Below are positions 1 to 7,989 of a stretch of DNA of 31,706 bases, in pieces (position 1 is the stretch's first letter; each line of letters starts with the position of its first letter). Below the pieces are notes generated by a model that was given only the letters and a program-made list of their open reading frames with translations, ran no database searches and was not told the DNA's origin. This DNA comes from Cyclobacteriaceae bacterium (GTDB taxonomy: Bacteria > Bacteroidota > Bacteroidia > Cytophagales > Cyclobacteriaceae). Both the position numbers and the translations under genes were made by a program. Location of the stretch: positions 1 through 31,706 of the forward strand of contig VFKK01000168.1 in NCBI GenBank assembly GCA_009885605.1, read 5' to 3'.

Positions 1-262
1 CGAACTCATTTCCCGGATGATCAGCCTCAAGACGTTCCAGGATTTGTAGTGCATTCGGGATTTGACTTTTGTTCAAAAAGGTTTTTGCCCGATCAAGGGA
101 ATCGTAAAACCCTTGCGTTTGTGCCTGACTGTAAAAAGGTAAAATTATCAGAATTGAGAAAAAGAAAAAGCAAGAATTGATTCGTTTGCCTTTACGGAAA
201 TTTTTAAAATTTACCGGGTTCTCTGAATTTAGAAAGCGAAAGAAACGATTGGAATATGACAT
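1..262 (-). CDS. Exported TPR-like protein, N-terminal part only
   Basis: The gene is cut by the left edge of the window; 87 codons are visible. The ATG at 262 opens a basic region of about 32 residues, then a phenylalanine-rich hydrophobic segment (about residues 32-46, including CFFFFSILIILP) and a likely signal peptidase I site after SQA. The long basic lead before the hydrophobic stretch is unusual, but I see no other in-frame start. The mature part has the spacing of a TPR-like helix pair (YDSLDRAKTFL, then ALQILERLEADHPGN). It lies 65 bp downstream of the kefC-like gene on the same strand, with no clear terminator between, so it may share that transcript or have its own promoter. Function unknown. 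Confidence 0.65.
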   Translation of the reverse strand, partial: MSYSNRFFRFLNSENPVNFKNFRKGKRINSCFFFFSILIILPFYSQAQTQGFYDSLDRAKTFLNKSQIPNALQILERLEADHPGNEF

Positions 263-327
263 TCGTCAAAACTTCAGGAAAGGGGTCTATTTAAATTCAG
301 CTCTAATTAAAAGAAAATCTCTCATTC

Positions 328-2211
328 TCATGGTTTTTTTTGGGCTTCTTTCATGACCTCACTATCCCAGGCATGGTCGTTCATAGAGAATTTTCGCATC
401 AGCTCCCCCGATAGCAGTGATTCCTGCATTTCAATCTGTTTTTTGACTTTGGAAATGTATTCGTCCTGATTGCCTTTGTACTCCACAAGCACTTTGAGTG
501 CTTCTTCGTCATATGCTTTGAATTGCTTCGCAAGGCGATGCGTTGTATGAGCTCTGAATCCAAGCTTTCGTAAGACATCTTCGCCCATTCGGATTGAGGT
601 ATCGAGGTGCTCACGATAGACATTTTTCACACCCATTTCCATCATTTCATAAGCATCATACCTGTTTTTGGCTCTGATCATTACTTCTAAATGAGGGAAA
701 TGCTCTTTGCATAGCTTGACTAATTTCAAGCTGTGCTCGGTATTATCGATCGCAGAGATCAGAATTTCGGCTTGCTCGGCACCTGCTGAATGCAACAACT
801 CAAGTCTTGTTCCGTCGCCATAAAATACTTTGAACCCCATTTTCCGAAGGAAATCTACCTGATCCGGGTCAGCATCAAGGATCGTTGCCTCTACGCCATT
901 TGCCCGCATAAATCTTCCAAGTGTGGATCCGAAATGGCCGAACCCAATCAGGATCACTTTATTTTTTCCTTCGATATTTTTATCCATTTTTCGCCTGTTT
1001 ACGGAAGCCTTTTTTATAAGATTCGGCTGAATCAATTTATCTAAAACAACCATTAGAAGGGGAGTTGCTGTCATTGTCAAAGCCGTGACTGCCATCAGAA
1101 AGTCAGAGTTAGACTGAGTCAAAATCCCCAGTTGTAAAGCAAAAGCATACGTCACAAAAGAGAATTCGCCGACTTGGGAAAGTCCAAGTGCGAAACTCAG
1201 GTTTTCGGAAAGGTTGAGTTTTTTAAATTTGCCGATACCGAACAGAATCAGCGTCTTCAAAATAATGATTCCGAACGTGATCGAAATGACCGACGAGGCT
1301 TCATTTGCTACCAACGAAAAATTGATTGTAGCACCCACAGCCATAAAGAAAAGACCCAAAAGTAATCCTTTGAATGGGTCAAGGTCAGATTCTAACGCGT
1401 GTTTATAGGGAGAATTGGCAAGGATTACACCAGCCAGAAAAGTACCCAGTGCAGGACTGAGACCGACGAGCTCCATCAAAAATGCGATTCCAACTACAAT
1501 CAGCAAAGCGGAAGCGGTGAATAATTCCCGGAGTTTGGTCTTGGAAACCCAATTGAGCAAAGGTCCGAATCCAAATCTTCCGAGTAAAACCACCATGCCG
1601 ATTGCTCCAAAAATCATTAGCGTCTGAATCCATCCGGGTTGATTTTCCAAAATCCCATGCGATCCGGACTCACCTTCGATTTGAACTGCTGCAACTGCCA
1701 GAAGTGGTAAAAGTGCTAGTATTGGAATCACAGCAATATCTTGCAGGAGTAAAACTCCAAAAGACATTTTGCCGCCTGGACTTCCCATTTCATTTTTCTC
1801 CTTCAGGTTTTGAATCACAATCGCAGTAGATGAAAGAGCCATTGATAATCCTGCAGCAAGACAAATTCTCCAATCAAATCCCAAAGCAATTCCGATGGCG
1901 GTGATTAAGGCTGCCGTTACCAAAACCTGAGTAAGCCCAACAGTAATGATGAGGCTTTTCATTTTCCATAGATTCTGGGGCTCGAGTTCAAGCCCGATCA
2001 AAAACAGCATCATCACCACTCCAAATTCCGCGTTGTGCATGATATTATGACCTTCGCCTTCGTCGGAAATAAATTCAAGGACGTAAGGTCCTATCAGAAT
2101 CCCGGCAATCAAATATCCCAAAACGGCGCTCAACCCCAACCGCTTAGCAATGGGCACACATACAATGGCTGCCAGTATGTAGATGATAGAATTTACCAGA
2201 AATCCATCCAT
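328..2211 (-). CDS. kefC: KefC/KefB-type K+/H+ antiporter (CPA2 family) with RCK domain
   Basis: A 627-residue inner-membrane monovalent cation/proton antiporter. Residues about 5-390 form the multi-pass Na+/H+ exchanger domain (LGYLIAGILIGPYVL near residue 35, LSSTAIVIQNL near 127). A cytosolic RCK/TrkA-N Rossmann domain follows from about 415, with the nucleotide loop GFGHFG and the acidic strand end ILDAD. The C-terminal tail is charged and helical. Length and architecture match E. coli KefC (about 620 aa). In that family the carrier exports K+ in exchange for H+, gated by glutathione adducts and a flavoprotein partner. The gene encoding such a partner ends 3 bp upstream, which supports the Kef assignment over a generic antiporter. 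Which cation it moves, and which thiol if any gates it, cannot be read from the sequence. Confidence 0.88.
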   Translation of the reverse strand: MDGFLVNSIIYILAAIVCVPIAKRLGLSAVLGYLIAGILIGPYVLEFISDEGEGHNIMHNAEFGVVMMLFLIGLELEPQNLWKMKSLIITVGLTQVLVTAALITAIGIALGFDWRICLAAGLSMALSSTAIVIQNLKEKNEMGSPGGKMSFGVLLLQDIAVIPILALLPLLAVAAVQIEGESGSHGILENQPGWIQTLMIFGAIGMVVLLGRFGFGPLLNWVSKTKLRELFTASALLIVVGIAFLMELVGLSPALGTFLAGVILANSPYKHALESDLDPFKGLLLGLFFMAVGATINFSLVANEASSVISITFGIIILKTLILFGIGKFKKLNLSENLSFALGLSQVGEFSFVTYAFALQLGILTQSNSDFLMAVTALTMTATPLLMVVLDKLIQPNLIKKASVNRRKMDKNIEGKNKVILIGFGHFGSTLGRFMRANGVEATILDADPDQVDFLRKMGFKVFYGDGTRLELLHSAGAEQAEILISAIDNTEHSLKLVKLCKEHFPHLEVMIRAKNRYDAYEMMEMGVKNVYREHLDTSIRMGEDVLRKLGFRAHTTHRLAKQFKAYDEEALKVLVEYKGNQDEYISKVKKQIEMQESLLSGELMRKFSMNDHAWDSEVMKEAQKKP

Positions 2212-2214
2212 ATC

Positions 2215-2784
2215 TTAATTAATTTGAGGACCAGCTTCAAGCGTTATCAACTGCGAATCCCGAAGATGAAGGATCAAATCATGGTATTCTTTTCTTTTTT
2301 GAAGTAAATCAGACTCGGTGGCTTTGTGAGTGCCCCCAAAGTGGAAATAGGGTAGATAATGCATTCCGCATAAGTTGGCTGTTTGCTCGAATGGCCTTAG
2401 AAACTCAGAAATGGTATATCTGTTTTTTCCTTCTTGTGAGTAGACTTCGGGAGATCCTCCTGTGGTAATTGCATTGAAAATGTATTTTCCTTTTAAATAA
2501 ACTCCTCCCGGACCATACGCCCATCCAAATTCAAGAACCAGATCCAACCATTGTTTCAGCAATGGCGGACAGGAATACCAATAAAAAGGATGCTGCCAGA
2601 CTATTACATCGTATTCAAAAAGGTTCTCCTGTTCTTCCTGAATGTTCACATTGAAATCCGGATACAACTCATATAAATCCCTGATCTGTACATTTTCCAA
2701 ATTTTCGATGGATTGTATCAGAGCATGATTGGCATAGGAGTGCTCATATTTTGGGTGAGCAAATAGAACCAGAATTTTCCGCAT
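2215..2784 (-). CDS. kefF: KefF/KefG-type NAD(P)H:quinone oxidoreductase, Kef ancillary subunit
   Basis: A 189-residue flavodoxin-fold reductase. The first strand and FMN region are ILVLFAHPKYEHSYAN; the central IVWQHPFYWYSCPPLLKQW and the following GWAYGPGG are characteristic of KefF/KefG and related MdaB-type enzymes. The family reduces quinones with NAD(P)H, and KefF/KefG also bind and activate the cognate Kef carrier. The kefC-like start lies 3 bp beyond this stop codon, so the two are almost certainly co-transcribed and probably translationally coupled, in the same order as E. coli kefF-kefC. Assignment to KefF versus KefG is not resolved, because both share these motifs. It is cytosolic, expected to dock on the RCK domain. 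Confidence 0.85.
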   Translation of the reverse strand: MRKILVLFAHPKYEHSYANHALIQSIENLENVQIRDLYELYPDFNVNIQEEQENLFEYDVIVWQHPFYWYSCPPLLKQWLDLVLEFGWAYGPGGVYLKGKYIFNAITTGGSPEVYSQEGKNRYTISEFLRPFEQTANLCGMHYLPYFHFGGTHKATESDLLQKRKEYHDLILHLRDSQLITLEAGPQIN

Positions 2785-2902
2785 GGATTTATATACTTAA
2801 TCTTAAAAATTGATCGAAATGAGCCATTTTCATCGCCTCTCTAGTATACCAAAAAGTGGCCATTTATGTGCCTAAAGGGCGAAAAATTTAGCTTTTTTAG
2901 GT

Positions 2903-2938
2903 AAAAAAAAGTCCTGCACCGATTTTAAAGGCGCAGGA
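2903..2938 (-). terminator. Intrinsic terminator after the transporter/miniprotein pair
   Basis: Read on the minus strand, a 9-bp stem TCCTGCGCC / GGTGCAGGA (one G-U pair, 9-nt loop) is followed by a run of eight T. It lies just downstream of the 34-residue ORF and upstream of the kefF-like gene, so it separates the two transcription units. Confidence 0.75.
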
Positions 2939-2961
2939 TTTTAAACATCAGTCAGAGCAGT

Positions 2962-3066
2962 CTATTTGACTTTAGGCTTTCTTAAAACGAGGTAAAAGCA
3001 ATACAATGTGACGCCCGTGACCAAAGTCTGAGTGATCAATGCCAGAATTAATGCTGAAGTATTCAT
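2962..3066 (-). CDS. 34-residue membrane miniprotein, MetS-like small subunit of the NSS transporter
   Basis: A short ORF of 34 residues, beginning MNTSALILALITQ and ending in a basic tail (RKPKVK). It is one hydrophobic helix (about residues 5-28) with a positive cytosolic end. Its ATG overlaps the transporter's TGA in an ATGA, so translation is coupled, and a strong terminator follows directly. This is the arrangement of MetP-MetS, where MetS is a small membrane subunit required by an NSS-family methionine/alanine importer. The N-terminal NTSALI resembles the start of such subunits (typically M-S/N-T-S-A-I). Coupling and the helix are seen; the role as a transporter subunit is inferred from family knowledge. 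Confidence 0.75.
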   Translation of the reverse strand: MNTSALILALITQTLVTGVTLYCFYLVLRKPKVK

Positions 3067-4721
3067 AGTCGACCTTCTAGTTTACGTTTTTTGGTAGAGA
3101 ACCAAACTATTATTGAAATAAAAACAAAAAGGATAATCATTTGACTACGGGCCATCTGAGTATAGAACATCTTGTCCTCAATGAAAACCGAATCATCCGG
3201 ATTCAAAGCCAACTGCGCCTTCAAATCTCCAAGAGTTATTTTTGCGATCAGAGAACTATTATCCAGCGTCCAGCCATTCCCTTCAAACAACCCTGATAGT
3301 GCTCCTGCCCAATCATTTCCCTGCGGTGTAAATAATGCCCCAATGAATACCATCAAAAGTAAAACAGGCGTGATGTATTTGATGATGAATTTATAGATCA
3401 AAGGAATTCTGATATCTGCTCCTCTGGTGATTTCTTCCCAGCCCTTTTCCATGCCAAATACCCATGCAAACAGGATAATTTCCAGCAATGCAAATACTAC
3501 AAGACTGACAGTTCCTGCCCAATAATCGTATTCATCGAAATATCCGTACTGGTAAAATAAAACGGTCGGAAGTCCCATGACTAAGGCCAGTGCACCAAAC
3601 GAAAGAGCTCCTTTTATTTTGCCCCAGCCAAATTCATCATGCATGAATCCCATCCATGGTGTACCCATGGCGAGCGATGATGTGATGCCAGCGAAGAACA
3701 GGAGTCCAAACCAGCATACACCGGCTATGACTCCAAATACTGCACCCCATTGCTGGAAGAGATAAGGCATCGTTTGGAATGCCATGCCGAAACCGGCATT
3801 TTCCATCACCCAATCCAATCCAAGGAACCCTGCTGCAATTGGAATTACTATCGCACTTCCAAGGATCACTTCTACAAATTCGTTGGTAAAACCAGCCGTG
3901 ATGGAGTTCAGTGCAATGTCCTCGTTTTCTCTCATATAAGAAGCGTAGCACTGTATAGAGCCCATTCCCACCGAAAGTGTGAAGAATATCTGACCGGCCG
4001 CTGCCAGCCAAACTTTTGGATCGGCAAGAGATGAGTATTGGGGAGTCCAAAGGAAATTGATACCGTCCCATGCATTAGCATCCGGGAAAGCCTCAGAGGC
4101 AAAGTCATCACCCATTGTCCAACCTCTGTAGGCGAGAATGATACCAAATAAAATAAGAAGTGGCATACCAATTTTTGCTACTTTTTCAATTCCACCTAAG
4201 CCTGTGGAAAGTATGTATACATTCAGTCCAAGAATAGCCACATAAGCTAAGATTGGCAAGAAATTCATCCCAAAAAGAGTACCCTTCAGACCTACGTAAT
4301 CATTGAAATAGGTACTGATTTCTGCCTGATTCATTTCCGTGAATGTTCCAAACAGCGTATGGAAGACGTAAACAAAGGTCCAGGATTCAATATAAGTATA
4401 ATATGCAACTACGGCGATGTTAGTGAAGATCCCAAACACACCTACGTATTTCCAAACTGCCTTTTTTGTAATCGAATCGAGAATGTAAGGAGTACTATGA
4501 TTTCCTAATTTACCTCCGTAGCGACCCAAAGACCATTCTACAAAAAGCAGGGGAATACCCATCAGAAGGAAACATATCAAATAGGGGAGGATAAATGCAC
4601 CACCGCCGTTTTGTACTGCTTGAACAGGAAACCTGAGGAAGTTTCCAAGACCAACAGCGTTTCCCGCCATTGCCAAAATCAGACCCATCCTGGAGCCCCA
4701 GGATTCTTTTTGTTTACTCAT
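3063..4721 (-). CDS. Na+-dependent amino-acid symporter, LeuT-like (NSS/SNF family)
   Basis: A 552-residue inner-membrane transporter with about 12 helices. The N-terminus is close to LeuT: GLILAMAGNAVGLGNFLRFP covers the unwound TM1 with the Na+ and substrate carbonyl ligands. YYTYIESWT carries the substrate tyrosine (LeuT Y108), FFTLSVGMG covers unwound TM6, and FFAGITSSLAM holds the TM8 Thr/Ser that bind Na2. Two side-chain-pocket residues differ from LeuT: F259 is Met (a GMG motif) and I359 is Met. GMG is reported for the hydrophobic-amino-acid transporter MhsT, so a bulky hydrophobic substrate, possibly methionine, is plausible but inferred. The C-terminus has extra sequence between the last two predicted helices. 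It overlaps the MetS-like miniprotein by 4 nt. Confidence 0.92.
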   Translation of the reverse strand: MSKQKESWGSRMGLILAMAGNAVGLGNFLRFPVQAVQNGGGAFILPYLICFLLMGIPLLFVEWSLGRYGGKLGNHSTPYILDSITKKAVWKYVGVFGIFTNIAVVAYYTYIESWTFVYVFHTLFGTFTEMNQAEISTYFNDYVGLKGTLFGMNFLPILAYVAILGLNVYILSTGLGGIEKVAKIGMPLLILFGIILAYRGWTMGDDFASEAFPDANAWDGINFLWTPQYSSLADPKVWLAAAGQIFFTLSVGMGSIQCYASYMRENEDIALNSITAGFTNEFVEVILGSAIVIPIAAGFLGLDWVMENAGFGMAFQTMPYLFQQWGAVFGVIAGVCWFGLLFFAGITSSLAMGTPWMGFMHDEFGWGKIKGALSFGALALVMGLPTVLFYQYGYFDEYDYWAGTVSLVVFALLEIILFAWVFGMEKGWEEITRGADIRIPLIYKFIIKYITPVLLLMVFIGALFTPQGNDWAGALSGLFEGNGWTLDNSSLIAKITLGDLKAQLALNPDDSVFIEDKMFYTQMARSQMIILFVFISIIVWFSTKKRKLEGRL

Positions 4722-4743
4722 TAGATAATGCGAGTTAGATAAA

Positions 4744-4767
4744 TTGGGTAGCTATAAGGCTACCCAA
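4744..4767 (-). terminator. 9-bp perfect hairpin between two co-directional genes
   Basis: TTGGGTAGC pairs perfectly with GCTACCCAA around the 6-nt loop TATAAG. It fills much of the 51-bp gap between the stop of the upstream 164-residue gene (4773) and the transporter start (4721). On the minus strand only TTTAT follows, so the T-tract is weak. It may be a leaky terminator, an attenuator in front of the transporter, or an mRNA-processing hairpin. Confidence 0.5.
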
Positions 4768-4772
4768 AAGAA

Positions 4773-5267
4773 TTAATTATTTAATTGACTTTTTAATAGT
4801 TCAACCCACTTTTTTGCCAAGACAGATTCTCCATCTTGTCCGGAGAATATTTCAGCATCATAGATTTCAATTATTTTTTCCGGCTTGTAATGATCCTTAA
4901 AATTAAATTGAATGCCAAGATAATCTAATACATTTCGTTTTTCTACTCCCAATTCCACTATCCTGGATTTTTCGTAAATATTGATTTTAACGACTTCCTC
5001 AAGGTTAATAAATGTTTGCTCAGGATTTGATCCATCCTTGAAATAAAGAAGAATTTTGGAATTTGGGTCTAATCCTAATAAATATAGATTTCTCCAATTT
5101 TCGATTTTGGCGGGTTTCACACCAATTGTTTTTGCAAAACTTTGAAAGTTTTCCATCTGGGTTTTTTGATGTTTTTTATTTTTCAACCCGTGATAAACAA
5201 AGGGTGCTATAATAGCAAATACAAATATAATTGACACTACTAGTGTCGAAGCATCGATGCCAAACAT
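4773..5267 (-). CDS. Membrane-anchored protein of unknown function
   Basis: 164 residues. An N-terminal transmembrane helix (about residues 8-28, VVSIIFVFAIIAPFVYHGL) is followed by a basic stretch (KNKKHQK), which predicts a cytosolic globular domain of about 130 residues. That domain alternates short strands and helices (KILLYFKDG, FINLEEVVKINIY, RIVELGVEKR) and ends in a helix WVELLKSQL. The strand-rich core could be PH-like, which is a guess. I recognise no catalytic motif or family. It lies 51 bp upstream of the amino-acid transporter on the same strand with a hairpin between, so co-transcription is possible but uncertain. Confidence 0.75.
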   Translation of the reverse strand: MFGIDASTLVVSIIFVFAIIAPFVYHGLKNKKHQKTQMENFQSFAKTIGVKPAKIENWRNLYLLGLDPNSKILLYFKDGSNPEQTFINLEEVVKINIYEKSRIVELGVEKRNVLDYLGIQFNFKDHYKPEKIIEIYDAEIFSGQDGESVLAKKWVELLKSQLNN

Positions 5268-5337
5268 GATGTGGATAGGTTATAATTTGAAGAATTGATT
5301 ATAAGGATTCTCTGACGAGATCGAAGATCAATTCAAC

Positions 5338-5682
5338 CTACCAAGTATGGAAAAAATGAATAAAAAGGGCTTTAACGTCGAAAAGAGCTACTGATTTCTG
5401 AAAAAATGACGGAGCTAAGTAAAAATTAAAACGAGTGATAAAGGATGGGATCCACTTAGAATTCAGTCCCCAGGAAAGTCGCCAATCGATTTCCAGCAAT
5501 GGAATTTCAACCTTTTCATTAAGAGTAATTGAATGGAAATCAGGACTTGAAATTTCCTTTAAACTGGATGTTCCTTCAGATTTTCCGGAAGGCTTTACAT
5601 CAACTGTTGAAAAGAAAAACACAGCAATGAAGCCTGTCAGCCAACTCAAAGAAAGCATTACAAATGGCAACCGGTTTTTCAT
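5338..5682 (-). CDS. Small exported or membrane-anchored hypothetical protein
   Basis: 114 residues starting MKNRLPFVMLSLSWLTGF, a good signal peptide or anchor (hydrophobic about residues 6-24). It is followed by a serine/lysine-rich linker and an aromatic C-terminal half with several W and F residues. I do not recognise the family. A slightly shorter ORF covers most of the same DNA on the plus strand but has no export signal or recognisable content, so the minus frame is preferred. Probably a lineage-specific envelope protein. Confidence 0.55.
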   Translation of the reverse strand: MKNRLPFVMLSLSWLTGFIAVFFFSTVDVKPSGKSEGTSSLKEISSPDFHSITLNEKVEIPLLEIDWRLSWGLNSKWIPSFITRFNFYLAPSFFQKSVALFDVKALFIHFFHTW

Positions 5683-5739
5683 TTAAGTAGAAATGATTGG
5701 CAAATTAGAATCTAATTATCCCGGTAATCAAACTTGGGG

Positions 5740-7230
5740 TTATTTAATTTTCAAAGGATAGATTTTTGGATCCGAAATGCTCTCAGAAACTTCCACAATT
5801 TTCCATGGACGGTTGGGAAAAAGAATAGAAGTCATCACTAATTCCCCATCATTTACGAATAGTTCGACCGAAGAGGCATCCAGAAATATTCTGATTTCTT
5901 TAGCTTCCCAACTCATAGGGGCGGAGTGAACGGTAGCAAAATCTTCTTGAAAATCGCTTTTCCCCGCCAAAGTTCGATCGATGGAAACTAAGCCCTGATC
6001 CTTCATGATCAGTAATTTCTCACCGTCTTCATTGGAAAACAAGACTGAAAAAGAATCAGATCCACCCAGGTCAGCCAGGATTTCGAAGGCCTGAGAAGGA
6101 AGGTTTGAGGTTCGATCCTTAATTTCAATTTCATCGGCTCTCATTTTTTCCAGCTCAGGAGCAGGTGCTGATTTAAGCAATAATGTGCCGTTCACCTCGA
6201 AAAGACTCAATTCGCGAGGAACTGTCAAGGCAGATCTCCAGGTTTTTGTGGGTACCACCTGACTGTAAAGCCAGTTGCTCATCCAGCCGATAAAAAGCGT
6301 GCGATCTTGTTCTTTGGGTAAATTAGACCAAGTCACACCGGCATAATTATCCGGACCGTAATCAATCCAGCGAATCATGGTGTCGTCCGGAGTAAAGGTT
6401 CCGTTATCAAAGTTTCCGATAAAATATTGAGTGGCTGAGCCTTTTTGCGGACCTCCGGGATTTATGCTGACCAGCAGGACAAACTTTTCTTCACCTGATG
6501 GAGTCTTAAAAGGGAGTAAATCAGGACATTCCCAAACCCCGCCATGTGCTCCGATTCCCTGACCAAATTCGCTGAGCATCGTCCAGTTTTTCAAATCCCC
6601 GGATTTGAAAAACTGAATTCTATCCTGGGCTGCTAAAGTCATTACCCAGGTTTTACTGCCATCTGCCTGTGTTATCTGAGATACTTTCGGATCTCTGAAA
6701 TCCCGTATTCCCTGGTTGGGTAAAACCGGATTTCCATCATATTTCACCCAAGTTCGTCCTTTATCTATTGATGAAGCAATTCCCTGCGTTTGAAAATCTG
6801 ACTTTCCAGATTTCTCGCCGCCGGCGTCATGATAGGTGTAAATCGCAACCAAGGGCGGATTTTCAGCAGTGCCTAAGCCGCTGGTATTTTCTGCATCATA
6901 AACTGCGCTTCCGGAGAAAATATAGCCTAAGCTGTCAGGCGCAATAGCGATCGGAAGATGCTCCCAGCTTACCAGATCTTTGGAGACTGCATGTCCCCAA
7001 TGCATCGGACCCCAAACGGTCGAATCCGGGTAATGCTGATAAAAAAGATGATACTCTCCATCCAGATAGACCAGTCCATTTGGATCGTTCATCCATCCTG
7101 CCGGAGGTGTGAAGTGATAATCAGGTCTGAATTGCTCTGATTCGGAAGGAGTGAACACTACTTCAGGGTTTGACTGGCAAGATAAAATCAGGGTTAAAAA
7201 TCCAATCGAAAAGAAGTTCTTGAGCATCAT
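5740..7230 (-). CDS. Glycoside hydrolase family 32 lipoprotein (levanase/inulinase-like)
   Basis: The start is placed at the ATG at 7230 (an adjacent ATG at 7227 is equally possible). A further-upstream in-frame TTG at 7284 would add 18 residues before the signal peptide. The protein has 496 residues. MLKNFFSIGFLTLILSC is a lipoprotein signal with its lipobox cysteine, so it is lipid-anchored. The five-bladed propeller of GH32 follows: WMNDPNG with the nucleophile Asp (about residue 49), the RDP transition-state motif (about 179-181) and WECPDL with the acid/base Glu (about 234). A C-terminal beta-sandwich (about 340-496) completes the family architecture. The enzyme should release fructose from sucrose, inulin or levan. 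No SusC/SusD, fructokinase or regulator gene is nearby, so it is outside a classical polysaccharide utilisation locus. Exact substrate unknown. Confidence 0.93.
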   Translation of the reverse strand: MMLKNFFSIGFLTLILSCQSNPEVVFTPSESEQFRPDYHFTPPAGWMNDPNGLVYLDGEYHLFYQHYPDSTVWGPMHWGHAVSKDLVSWEHLPIAIAPDSLGYIFSGSAVYDAENTSGLGTAENPPLVAIYTYHDAGGEKSGKSDFQTQGIASSIDKGRTWVKYDGNPVLPNQGIRDFRDPKVSQITQADGSKTWVMTLAAQDRIQFFKSGDLKNWTMLSEFGQGIGAHGGVWECPDLLPFKTPSGEEKFVLLVSINPGGPQKGSATQYFIGNFDNGTFTPDDTMIRWIDYGPDNYAGVTWSNLPKEQDRTLFIGWMSNWLYSQVVPTKTWRSALTVPRELSLFEVNGTLLLKSAPAPELEKMRADEIEIKDRTSNLPSQAFEILADLGGSDSFSVLFSNEDGEKLLIMKDQGLVSIDRTLAGKSDFQEDFATVHSAPMSWEAKEIRIFLDASSVELFVNDGELVMTSILFPNRPWKIVEVSESISDPKIYPLKIK

Positions 7231-7576
7231 TTTTTCAGTTTGAAGGCTTGAATATACCTCAAGGGAAAGTAAGATAATCCTCAAACAGTGGAATTATCTC
7301 CAGCTTGACCGAGAGCCAGCATTTGAATTTCTTTCAGAAAGGGATGATGTGGATTTATTCAACTGAGTTAGAACTGGATAGAATCTCTCTTCACTCGTTG
7401 GCCCAATTAAGCTTTGCCCGGAGAGGTAGCTTGGGGTGAATTTTGTTTCCTGAAACTCATGTTTGAAATTTTTTCCAACAATCATAACTAATCAAGTTGA
7501 CGATACTGGTTATATCTGCTAGTTTGAACTTTGAAAACTAAATCCCGTAAGGGAAACCAAAGAAATCAACAACTAT
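7231..7576. other. Divergent intergenic region, no supported gene
   Basis: About 346 bases separate the GH32 gene (minus) from the PH-domain gene (plus). A 63-codon minus-strand ORF (7294-7485) occupies the middle but has no recognisable family, signal or structure. The region should hold the promoters of both flanking genes. I see no convincing TAnnTTTG element with a -33 partner. Confidence 0.4.
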
Positions 7577-7957
7577 ATGGGACTATTTAGCGGATTAATC
7601 GGCAATGCCGGAGCGGTGAAAAAAGAGGATTTGCAGAAGGATTACAGCAAATTGCTGATAGAAGGAGAGGAAATCGAAGTTGGATTTAAGCTGATTCGTG
7701 ACACGTTTATTTTTACTACAAAGCGACTGATCCTGATCGACAAGCAAGGTTTGACGGGGAGCAAAACAGAATATAAATCCATATCCTACAAAAGTATTTC
7801 CCGATTTAGTGTGGAGAGCACTGGTACGTTTGATCTGGAGGCGGAGCTGAAAATCTGGGTTTCGAGCGAGCAGGAGCCAAGTATCAGAAAGCAATTCAGC
7901 AAGTCCGTGGATGTGTATGAGGTACAGAAAATCCTCGCAATTCACGTTCTCAAATAG
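7577..7957 (+). CDS. Bacterial PH-domain protein (bPH_1 type)
   Basis: 126 residues, cytosolic, without signal or membrane helix. The pattern matches the bacterial pleckstrin-homology family PF08000: GLFSGLIGNAG at the N-terminus, then the repeated beta strands GEEIEVGFKLIRDTFIFTTKRLILIDKQGLTG, then KTEYKSISYKSISRFSVE, and a final helix near the C-terminus. Proteins of this family oligomerise into rings in crystal structures; their cellular role is not established. It is a monocistronic gene convergent with the zinc-peptidase-like gene 32 bp away. Confidence 0.85.
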   Translation: MGLFSGLIGNAGAVKKEDLQKDYSKLLIEGEEIEVGFKLIRDTFIFTTKRLILIDKQGLTGSKTEYKSISYKSISRFSVESTGTFDLEAELKIWVSSEQEPSIRKQFSKSVDVYEVQKILAIHVLK

Positions 7958-7989
7958 ATTTCAGACTTTCATTCCAAATTTTGGCAAAC

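Noticed and set aside
7294..7485. 63-codon minus-strand ORF between the GH32 and PH-domain genes
   Set aside because: No signal, domain or recognisable family; the serine/arginine-rich C-terminus looks like noncoding sequence read by chance. Kept only as part of the intergenic entry.
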